A stretch of DNA of 64,000 bases. Origin: Diospyros lotus (taxonomy: Eukaryota > Streptophyta > Magnoliopsida > Ericales > Ebenaceae). The translations under genes were made by a program, and so were the position numbers. The DNA is taken from NCBI RefSeq assembly GCF_014633365.1, contig NC_068346.1:31972639-32036638 (forward strand), given 5' to 3'. The notes beneath the pieces are model-generated. The model saw only the letters and a program-made list of their open reading frames with translations, did no database searches and had not been told where the DNA came from. Positions 42,901 through 54,900 of this stretch are shown in pieces (positions within the stretch are counted from its first letter, which is position 1; the number at the start of each line of letters is the position of its first letter).

Positions 42901-45900
42901 TGGGGAAATCTAGTCACTTAGTGCAGCAAAAAACAATCGATGGTCACTAGAAGTAGTGCAAAGACTGAATTTAGAGCTATGGCTCAAGGATTCTGTGAAG
43001 GAACATGGCTGAGAAGATTACTACAAGAACTACAAATGACTATTGCTAAACCAGTACAGGTGTTGTGTGATAACCAATCAGCTATTGCAAAAAATTCGGT
43101 TCATCATGACCGGACAAAACAGGCATAAATCGACGGGCATTTCATCAAGGAGAAGTTAGAAGAAGAAGTATTTCAGCTTTCCTATACTCCTACTAATAGT
43201 CAAGTTGCAAATATTCTCACTAAATCTCTACCGAGGAGAAAATGTGAGAATTAAGCTACAAGCTTGGCCAGAATAACAAATTCAGCCAAGCTTGAGGGGG
43301 AGTGTGGAGAATTGAGAAGGAAACGGGAGGATAGCAAGATAAATATAAATCAAAGAATGCAGCCAAGATAAGGTCCCCAAATTCAAGGAGGAGATAATTC
43401 AATTTGAATATTAGTAGAGTATCTCATTCAGATTTGAATGTATTCCTAAAATTTAGAGAGAGTTATTTTGTACTTATTAGATAGCATAGATATGTTATAA
43501 TTGTAGATAGAGTAGACTTGTATATAGCATAGATATCCTATAATTGTATATATAGGTCACACTCAAATGAATAAAAATTATTCATTCTTCTCCCTAAATA
43601 ATTTCTGCAACTATAGTTTATCCTAACCAAATTAAGGTTGGTTTCACGACATTCATAATGTCAATTAACTTCTAAAAATTACATTGATGATATAAATCCA
43701 TGTAAAAGAAGAATGTCATAAAATTTTACGCAGGATACCCTTCCTAACGTAACCCTCTAGCAAGAGAACATTTAGATGGTATTACAATGCCCATAAATGT
43801 TTCAACCTTTCTTCAGCTTCTTACAAGGTTGTCACAGTACTCCTTTCCTTGAAGAAGCTTGATAAACAAGAGAAATAAAAGTTCAATTCACTTTTGTAGT
43901 TTATTTACTTTTGCAATTAACTAATATGTATATTATTTTACAAATATTAGCTCTTCGTAGCGAAGTTTAGCCACCACCAAAAAAAGAAGGAACTTGATAG
44001 AATTTGGGCAGAAAAACATAATAATTTTATTCCAAGGATAAGTCTAAATAAATACAATTTTTGGAGAGTTAATAAACCACTTCTCTAAAAATAGAAATAG
44101 GACACCAACTTAACCACCTAAACTAAAACCTTAAAATTAGAGATAAGAGGATAGAGATAAAAGAATAAGTCCACTAATGGATCAGCTTTGACTACAACCT
44201 CTTACTCAAAGATAAGATAGCAAGACCAGATAGGATAGGATAAGATTTTTATCTCTCGACACTCCCCCTCAAGCTGGAGAATTGATATCTTCAATTCCCG
44301 GCTTACTAGTTATTTTCTAAAAAATAGAACCAAGAAGTCCTTTTGTAAGTCTACAATTTGATTTCTTGTAGACACAAACAAAGTACAAATCAGACCACCA
44401 TCAAGTTTTTCTTTTATAAAATGTCTATCAACTTCAACATGTTTGGTGCGGTCATGTTGCACTGGATTGTGTGCAACATTAATGGCTGACTTATTTTCAT
44501 AGTAGAGCTTCATTGAAGCCTTCCACCTGACCTTCATATCTTCTAAAATTATTTTTAACCCCAATAACTCACAAATTCCGAGAGTTGTTGACCTAAATTC
44601 AGCCTCTACATTGGACTGTGCTACAACACTTTGCTTCTTACTTCTCCAAACCACAATATTTCCTCCTATGAATGTGCAATATCCAGATGTTGACCTTCTA
44701 TCAATTACTGACCCAGTATAATCAGCATCAGTATAAGCTTCAAGAGTTAGCTCTTATCCCCTTTTGAACAAGATTCCTCTACCTAGTGTACCTTTTAAGT
44801 ACTATAGAATTCTAAGAACTACTTTCAAATGTACCTCTTTAGGGTTATGGATAAATTGGTTGACAACACCAATAGCATATGCTATGTCTAGCCTGGTATG
44901 TGATAAATAATCAAGTCTTCCAACTAACCTTCAGTGGGGGCTCTTATCTGTTGCCGTGTCTTCTAGGTTATCACCAAGCCCATGATTAGGTTCAATAGGA
45001 GTTTTTGGACTAAGACAAGATTAGTAAACAACTTTGGTACATGTAGTACATTTCTTAGTATGAGAAAATCATTGATGTAAACATCTCCTTGGCCGACTAT
45101 TGTTGTTGTCATGCCATCAGCCATGATTATCTTTTTATTGCTAGGACATGGTGTATATGAAATAAATTTCTAGGAGGAACAAGGCATGTGGTTTGTGGCC
45201 CCTGAATCAATGATCCAGACACTTGGGAAGGTCACATCTGAGGCATTTAGAGCATGAGAGAAGGAAGAAATACCTGAAAAAGTTAAGGTACAAGTACCTA
45301 TTCCAGTTGGCTTCTCTAGACACCCAGGTGATTGTTTTAGCTTTGTAATTTCTTCCTTAAAATCAGCCGATGATTCTTGAGAATCCTCTTCCCCAGTTTG
45401 TTGTGTGTTTGCCACATACACTGAGTCTTCTCAGTTTTCCTGATGATCCTTTGTCTCAACTTGAGACTTACCATGGAGCTTCCAACATTTTTCTATGGTA
45501 TGTCTAGGTTTTTTACAATAAGTACACCATAACTAATTCATAAATCATGAAATGATGGTTTTCTAATGAGCAAAATTCTTTATCTCCTCACAAACATCTG
45601 AAAAAAATATAGATGCAACCATGAGTTTTGAAAGCTCAATAATTCCAAACACACACAACATGAAATGTAAACCCCCAACCACATTTAGGGTCTCTATGAC
45701 GATGGACATCCATCCTTCAAGAGTTAACCCTCCTCAATTCTTTACTCTTTAAAGGTTCCCAATGCACAAATCTCTTAATGATGGTAGACCCTGCTTTGGG
45801 TATTCTCATCTTAGATCCTACATGCGTAGCCCCAACATGTCCCTATAACATTTATATAAATCAAAAGAGGTAACAATGCACTGAACGAGCAAACCAACAA

Positions 45901-48900
45901 CATGCCACGCAAATGATGTTCTATGCATTAGGAAAACAAGGGTAGAGGAGTTACAAAAGATGAGATTTGAAGCTAGTTAACCTCCCGAGTAAGTGAGCCC
46001 CCACCTTAGTGAGGGAGGATCCAACTTAATGCCCAAGCTCCAAGATCCCTCAACCTCTCCTCTTTTTTCTCTCCTATTTCCTTCTTCCTTGCTCTTAACT
46101 AAAAACTATTCCTTCTCTCTCTAGTCTCACCACTTGTCTTCTTTCTTCTAGTCTCATACTCTTTATGTTTTTCCAAAATCTTGGAAGGCCACCCACCTCT
46201 TCCCCTTTTATAGTCTCACTAGGCTTGGCCCCTACTCCACCCTCCTTGACCACATACATACACAAATGGAAAAACCATTTGATTTTCCCCTCTTTTTCTC
46301 TTACTAATTAACTGTAAGCAACTCCTTTTCACCATTTTAAATAATCTACTTTGGGGCAGTCTCCCCTTTTTATTTTTTTTCCTTCCTATATATATTTATA
46401 TTTCATTTTTCTCCCTCTCCCACTTACATATATATCTACATATTTGACAACTACCTTGGTTAAATACACTACTACCCAACTCCTATTTGATTTCACACAT
46501 TAAATCAAATGATCTTCAAGACCCATGATTTTTATATGATTATATCTCGTATTAATACCCCCGATTATCAATCGAATTTATCTGGCCCAATTTTGTACAA
46601 CCTTTCCTCAAGAAATAATTCTCAAAGCTAATTGCTACAAAAATTACTTTCCTAAACCATTCAATTATCAGAATTTTGGGTTATTACACTGATAGACTCT
46701 TTGCTCAACCATGGTTCACCAAAGCCATTTTCTCAACCCTTAATTCATCCTACGGATCCCTTTTTCCTGTTTTAAGCCCAACTCCAAGGATTTTATAGCC
46801 CCAAGCCATCTTCCTTATTTATTATTCAATTATTCCTGAAATAGGAGATAAAATTATGGGTTATTACAAATAGAGTTCAACATGGTTACCCCCACACCAT
46901 AACACACAACACCCCCCCCCCCCCCCCCAAAAAAAAAAAAAAAAATACAGTCCAGATTTGGGTTAGGCTATAACAATGCTCAAACTGTTGAAGCAGTCAC
47001 AATTTTCACACTTTTTCCGTGCTTTTCCTTTTTTCAGATGGCAATGTAAAATATGAATCACTTGTCTCTATTGCATAGCAAGATAAAATAATAATAACAA
47101 TAAAAATTTCCATTATTAAAGGGACCCAAGGAAAAGAATAATCCTGCAGGACAGACATTAATCATGTTAGGCCGGACATGAGTTATAATGACCTTACAAA
47201 AAATATGATCATGGATAGAGATGCTTGATGAGCTAGCATCCATGTAATTCGCTCCACCTATTTGGACTAAGGCTTGGTATATTGTTGTTGTTGTTGTAAA
47301 TATTGATCATGTCAAATGACAAGAATACTAGAAGACATTATTTAAGCACCACTAAAATCTCATCCAATTAAAACTGTGATGCAACTTTGATTTAAAGCTC
47401 AAGTCTAACCTCATCATAAATGTTGTGACGAAGTGTAAACCCAAAGTCCAACAGGAGAGTTCCATTCGAAAATTTACCATATCTTATCACAACCTGAAAG
47501 AAAAGAATTTAATATTTATATATATATGTCCATACATCAAAACTTAGAAGACCAACTGCATAACTACAAAGAAACACATCACTGCAAGACTTCCAGAGAA
47601 GTTGATTTTTTCTTATTTCCTTTCTTTATTTTTTATGGAAGCTTGTGGGCGTTAGTAACATCTTATAGGATGATTGTAACAAATTATACCCCATATACAT
47701 ACCAATCTTATACTATTGAACAGAAATGGAAAGTTATTATCCTTATTACACAAACACTGTGTGTAGGAACATTCTCTAAAGCCATTTGTGTAACTTAACA
47801 ATAGGAATGACAGTTGGATCTGACATATCTAGGGATTATATTGCAGTGAAGAACTAGGCAGCAAGGTGCAAACAACCCACGTAAAATACATCTAAAACCT
47901 AAAGGAAATTCAAAGTTTTTAAAACTACACCAGAAAATAATGTTACCTCACACACCCCTCCAGCCCCACAACACCCCCCCCCCCCCCAAAAAAAAAAAAA
48001 AAAACAAAAGAAAAAGAAAAAATGATGAACAGTCTCACTAGTGGTAGCAGAATTATATTACTTTTTCAGTGTTATGGCAAGGACAACCAATTTGCTAGCA
48101 AAATTAATATATTTTTAGGTCATTGGTAAAAACCTAATATGCAAGGGACTATGAACCAAGGGACTCATGGGTTGTCTCTAGGGAAGATTACAAAATAGGG
48201 ATACAATTGCATAACACCGACATTTTAAAAAACAAAATCCAATCTATCTATTTCTTGACAAGCAGTTTCACCAGTATGAGCCCCAAAATGTTCATATTCA
48301 GAAACATACTAAAATAATAACATGCATGTAAACTGCATATGCACAAAAGGATACAGGAAGTTCCATAATGAAGAAATAAAAGAAGGAAGAAAGCATATGT
48401 TAAAAGGCCAAAATTTCATAAAATCACCGAAGACGAGTTACAGCCGTGCCCTTTATCACTGACACAATATTTGTTCACAGTTGCATTTTCAGATGGCAAT
48501 TTTGCATCACAAGTAAAAGAAAAAGAGCTGAAATTTTAAATTATAGAGAATGGAAAATAATTTTGAGCAAAAAGGTATTATTTAGAAAGAGGAGAACAAC
48601 TAATGGGCACCTGATCACCAGGCTCATATTCACGGTCAGCAATAACCTGCAAGATACATCTAACTAGTAGATTAGGTTCCAAGTGAAAGTTTCCATAGAA
48701 CAAACTTGAAAATGGAAAGTAAAAAATTACATAAGACACAAAACTTATAAATTTATAGAGGGGGCTACTAAATAATGCCTCTTTCATCTGCAGTTCCTTA
48801 GGAAGGGAAAACAGGGAACAAACCAAACCTTATGGCTTTATTTGCATGCAAGTGATGGTCCTTAACATAACACTTGTTCTAACGTATATGCAAATAACAA

Positions 48901-51900
48901 TTTGGGATGCCATGATAAACACTTCTTTGAAACTAATTGCATAATTCAAAATGACTTCATCCTGAATAAGATGCGGAAATGTGCGATACCAAACGAAAAT
49001 ATATCAGCAAAGCAATAATCAAAAAAGCAAAGTAAGAGAAACTAAAAAAGGTATCAAATTAAATCAAATACAAAGCAAGAAACCAATATCCAGCCAATTG
49101 ATTGGATTTCAATGGAGGGCAACAAAAAATGATAAAGAAACAAGTAATGAAAACAAAAGACTGCCTGTTACACCATGGGTCCCTCACCCAAAAGTGCTAG
49201 CTGAAGGTAACTTATGGGCTCATGGGACCAAGTTTTATTCCCAAGACCTCCCTAATAGACTACCAATGCGAGATTGGATCGTGATAGACTCCCCTCATTT
49301 AGTACTCAACATCCTCACCAAGCTAGAAATCCCACTTCAATCAATCAGGCCCAAGTCAGATTTAGAACACATTCCTAGACCGCACCCACACTGTAGTGGT
49401 CCAAGGTTAACTCTAATACCACTAGTAACACCACGGCTCCTCACCCAAAAGTTCTAACTAAAGGTGACTTATAGACTCATGGGACCAAGTTTTATACCCA
49501 AGACCTCCCTAGTAGACTATCGATATGGAATTGGGTTGTGACACTGCCTTAAGGAGACAAATCCAATACAAAAGGAGTTTTGTTAGTCAACCATAAACAT
49601 AAGTTGGATAAAAAAGCACTTCAAGTAATACACAAACTTTTCAAACGCCCAAAAGTGCACATGTAACACCACAAGTCCTCACCCAAAGTGTTGGCTGAAG
49701 GTGACTTGGTCCAAGTAATATACCCAAGACCTTCCCAAATGACTACCAATGTAAGATTTGGTTGTGACAAACTCCCCTCCTTTAATACCTAGCATCCTTG
49801 CCAAGCCAGAAATCCCATATCAATCAATTAAACCCAAGTCAATCATAACACTTTTCTCGATCAACCTACACCCACATAGTAGTGGTCCTAGTTTAGCTCT
49901 AATGCCACTTATAACATCAGGGATCCTCACCCAAATGTGCTAGCTCAAGGTGACATATAGGCTCATGGAACTAAGTAATATACTCAAGACCCCCCCCCCC
50001 CCCCCCCCCGCGCCGCTAGTAGACTACAGATGTGAGATTGAGTTGTGACAATATACCTGTGTCTTCCTCTCCCCAGGCAAAAAATGAATAAAGAAAAAGT
50101 AGACCAAAAGGCTCTCTAGTAACCAAACATGAATCACATCCCCAATAGCACAAAAAAAACTGACGTAAAGGTTGGCATTAGGGATGGCAATTGCAACCGA
50201 AACCGTGGGGAACCGAACCGGTCAACGCGGTTAAAAACCGTTTGACTAGGTAATGGTTTGGTTCGGGGAAAAACCGAACACTGTTTCAATGGGTATGGTT
50301 TGGTTATGGTTTTCACTAAAACCAAACCAAAACCCGAACCGAAATCGAACCGAATGGTGGGTAACCGAACCGAACCGAATATATATATAATATATTATAT
50401 ATATTATATACAACCCCGCCCACCTGAGCCCAGCCCACCTGAGGCTAGCCCACCCCAACCCAATTGCCTTGCTTGCAAACCCTTCTCCCCTTCTCTTCTC
50501 CTTCCTCTCTCAACCTCACTCTCACTCTCTCTCACCCTCGCTGCCTCTCGCTCATCCGCCCGCCCTCGCCCTTGCTCTCTGCATGTCTCTTGCTCTCGCT
50601 CGCCCTCGCTGGATCTCTCTTGCTCTTGCTAGGGCTCGGCCCCTGCTCTCGCTTGCCCTCAATCTCTCTCACCTTTTCTGCCTCATTTCTCTTGCTCCTC
50701 CGCGCGAGCTCGCCAATCGCCCTTGCTCTCTGCATCTCTCTTTCTCTCACTTGCCCTCGCTAGATCTCTCTTGCTCTCGCTAGGGCTCGACCCCTCTTGC
50801 CCTCACTCACCCTCGCTGCCTCTCGCTCTCTGCCTCATCTCTCTTCATATTAATTTATTTTTTATATTTATAATTTTGTTAGATGGAGTTGACTCATTCA
50901 TTTCAGATGGATATGCATCAATTTACAAAGAATATATTAATGTTGTTGATGAAGGTATTAACTTTCGTAGCTAATTTTTTTTAGCTTAAATTACAATTTA
51001 ATTATGCACATATTAATTTATTGATTTTAACAATTGTAGGTTTGGAAATGTGATTTTATATCCAATAAGTTTTGTAACTTTATGCAAGAATAAGGTAACT
51101 TTATTAGAATTTATCTTTGTTTGTTGTGAAATTATCAAAAAAATTTATGAATGCTATTTGTCTTTGTTTGTTGATATGGATTAAACTAAAAAAACCATAG
51201 TTAAACCGAAACCGAATGGTTTGGTTATGGTTTTAAATTTTTAAAACCAAATGGGTAATGGTTTGGTTTTGGTTTTAGTAATTTAAGTTTGGTTTGGTTA
51301 TGGTTTTGGCAAAAATCGAAACCAAACCGAACCATTGCCAACCCTAGTTGGCATTACACAATGAACCCCAAAAGAGAACAAAACTCAACCTCGTGTGCAC
51401 CAGGAAGCAAAGAAGATGATCATCATCATCTCACTAGAGTTTTTGCATATGTAACAGAAGCCAGTAATGATATACAAGAACCTCCTCAATGATAAGGATA
51501 GTCATAATTCTTGCTGTGTACAAATAAGAGGAAAAGAAAAGAAGAGAAGATAATGTAGTTTGTTATTAGTAGTCAACAGTTTTATTCTCAGTTGCCTATG
51601 AGGCTCGTTAGTTCTGTTCTATTGTAACAAACAGCAGTTACCTGCTCAGTTTGTTACTGCAGCTGTCAGAGACAGTTAACATGTTAGAGATTATGTTGAG
51701 TAGTATATAAACTCAACTAGTCTCGTTGTATTATTTGAGATCTCAATTCAGAATTTGAGTATACAGTTTCTTTCTTTCTGTTTCTCTCAAATTTTCTTTT
51801 CCTTTCTTCTTTCTCGCTCAGGTCATTGGTACTAAGAATGGAGCCACAGACAGTTGTCAACACAAAGAATGCTACTGATTGGGAAAGGCACTAAATTTCA

Positions 51901-54900
51901 ATGAGTTTCCAAGGAAGGCCATATTTACCTTTGTCCAGTATATTAAATATTACTGAGATAAAATGGTTTGATGGACCATAATAAAGTCAACATATAAGGT
52001 CAAAGGGCTAAATCCAAAGTCAAACAAACTTCTACAGGAAACACTGTTATCACAATTCATTTGAAAAACAAACCATACGTCAAAACATATGGTAATGTGT
52101 AACAGCAATTATCAGCTTCAAAATTAAGCAAAGAAAAATGAAAACATATGTTTAAACCAGATAGGTTCAATTCGATAATGTGTAACAGCATACTGAATGA
52201 ACCAAAGAGAATAAAGAAAATTACACAAGGACAATAATATATGGAGAGAGGGGTGGATGCAGACACCTCCGAGTGTTTTTTGCCTTCGTCACTTAATACA
52301 ATTGCCTCTGCACTACCATCATGATTTAAAAAATCTGCAAAAGGAATCTATGAAATATTCTAATAATTAACCATAGTAAAATCAAGAAGTTACGAACTTA
52401 CACCAAAATCCAATTATCATTAACACAGATGTGAAAAGAAGAATAAATATTTAAAAAAAATAACAGATGTGGAAAAATAACTAAATAAGTAAATCGCAGC
52501 AACAATCTAATGACGACATACCAGAGATACACCCCTTGTGCTTATCCATGCCCGAGATTCAACTGAAAAATCCACGGAGAACTCATCAAAAAGAGGGGGG
52601 GGGGAAGAGAGAAGTCATGAAACCATAACATATACAATTATTCAAATGGGAAAATAAAGTTCTTCTCTTTGTTTCTATGAATGTTAATAATCCAAAACAC
52701 AGTGTTTCTTTCCTTTCTTTATAGGAGAGAATTTGCGAAAAACAGACTACAAAGACAGAATATGCATATTACACTACATCAAAGGACAAATTTTGGACAG
52801 ATTCTACAGTAAGGTTTCCTTTACAATAGGAAGGCCACATGTTCGAATTATGGAAATAGTCTTTTAGCATAAATTAAAAAACAGAAAAGTAAGGGAAATG
52901 TTGTGTACAAATATGACCCTCCCCACCATTGCATAAATTGTTTGAGAATTTGCTGTCTTGGCCATTACTTGAAGTTGGTTTTGCATGAACTCGGGTTTAG
53001 TAGCCAGGTGGCCATTTCTTGGTGCAATTGAGAAATTTCAAGAGTGAGATATTGGATTGGAATTCAATCTTTTGAATTAGTGGGCTAGGTGTCAACCTTC
53101 AGTGAATTTAGAAGATTTGAGCTGCCAAATTAAGGAGAAGGTAAGCATTGAAATAGCAATGTTAAACATGAGGCAGCATTTTATCAAGATTAATATAAAT
53201 TAAGAAGGATTTCTGCATTTGGAAGATTTGCTCTCAACTAGTGCATAATCAAAAAGAGAGAAGTGAAAAATAGAAAGAGATGGAAAGAAAGAAGAGAGTT
53301 GGTTCTTGAAGCTTCAACTGAGAGTGAAGAGCTGAGAAAAGAAAGGCTTTGTCTCAGCTAAGCGAGGCTTAAAACCGAGGGTGAAGGAAGAAAAGAGGAA
53401 GTATAAACTAAAGGATATGGGGAAATAAAGAAAAGAACATAATAGGAAAGAACAAAAAAGGAAAGAAGAATATACATAATATTCCTACAATATACTCCAT
53501 CAATCAAGGAAGTGATTTGGGGTATCAATTACACAGATTGGAGATAATCCCCACTAGCAGAAAGGGAAATTAGCTCCTTTCCATTTCTACAGGAAGGAAA
53601 AGAGAGGAGCTAGGCTCCACTGAGGTTGTCTCCTTCAAGCTACATGGCGTAAGGGTTCATTGTCAGTTCTCAAAAATGCAGGAAATAGCATGGTTGAATT
53701 CTGTTACAATGCTTTGTGTTAGCATGATTTAAAGGTTTAACTGCATTAAAGTGGTTTATGTGCTTCGCATGAAACTATCACCATAGAGGTTTATTTATGT
53801 CTTGGATAATGTTAAACTATTCATCTTAACAAGATAGACATCAAGGAACAAGGTAGGGTCCTAGGTGATGCCAAGGTTCATCATAGGGGGATGAATGATT
53901 ATTTTAGTAGTTAGAAACCCATGATATGAAAATTGTTAGAAAATCATGCCCATAGCTCAAGTAATGCATTCATGAAATTGTTGTTTAACCCTTACTGACT
54001 AGGAATACTCATTGGTGCATATTCAACATGCAAGGCATTACAAGTAGCTCCAAGGGTGAAGACAAAATTGAGGAGGAGTTTAGCAAAAAAAAAATTAAAA
54101 GAAATTTCATTTTTTTTGCACGTTTAAGTATTTTGAGCTAATGATGTAATGATAGTAAATTTGGCTTCATGGCGATGTTTTGGTTGGTAAACATGTCCAA
54201 AGTATGTTGTTAATATGTTGAATGTGTGAAGTGTGGTTAAGGCATGTGAATATTTGGAAGAAAGCAGAGCAACCAGAATATAGGAAGCATTCTACCGCTG
54301 TTGACAGCGGAGGTCCGGTCAACCAAATGCTGGCAGAATGCCTGCTGCCATCTTCCGGTCGAGTTTCATGTCTTGATCAACCGAACCCTCCAGTGTGTTA
54401 AATACATGTTTTAAATACTGAGTTAAGCTACGGGGTAGGCTAGACAAAAGGCCATCCTACCACATTCTTCATGGTTGGCTGATTCAGCAGTCGGATTTTA
54501 CAAAACTTGAGCACGATTCTTCTTCGACAAGGGGAGAATGACAGGAAATATGATTTTTTCTTTTATTTACTTAAGACTATATTTTCAGCATTTTGTTTTA
54601 GCAAGATTTTATTAGGATTAATATTTAGTAAGATTTGTTACATTTAGTAAGATTTGATTAGGTTTATATTTACAAAGATTTTGCTGTTAGAAAGATTTGA
54701 CAAGGTTTTATAATTTGTTTAGCCTACAAATAGTCCTTATGGATATAATCAGAAGGAGCTTCATTGACTGATAATAATACTGATTTCCTCCCTCCCTCGG
54801 CTTGCTTCTTGCTTCTTCTACTTCTCTTCTTCTTCTTCTTCCCCTTACTTTCTCCTCTTTCTTCCTCTTTTCTCCAACTTCTCTTTGCTGTCCCACATCA

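Larger units (their letters stand above)
42310..43628 (+). mobile_element. Copia-E remnant
   Basis: It begins in the middle of RT just after the Gypsy-B LTR and continues through RNase H to a purine tract (GAGGGGGAG, 43294-43302). A 3' LTR starting TGTGGAGAATTGAG at 43303 follows. The 5' half was not found on the left of Gypsy-B. The LTR end near 43620 (TTTCTGCA) is provisional. Confidence 0.8.
43990..45560 (-). mobile_element. Copia-F, internally deleted Ty1/copia remnant (minus)
   Basis: The minus-strand order is zinc knuckle of gag, protease, then directly the last part of RT and RNase H, a purine tract (GAGGGGGAG at about 44270-44262) and the 3' LTR start TGTCGAGAGATAAAA at 44261. Integrase and RT core are missing, the same kind of deletion as in Copia-A. 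No 5' LTR was found upstream. Confidence 0.78.

Noticed and set aside
49165..50055. Regular repeat units resembling a CRISPR-like array.
   Set aside because: Units are long, diverged and of unequal length, and the DNA is clearly plant.
50464..50974. Several overlapping frames on both strands rich in Leu, Ser and Arg.
   Set aside because: They arise from CT-rich tandem sequence in the core of hAT-2; no start context or family features.
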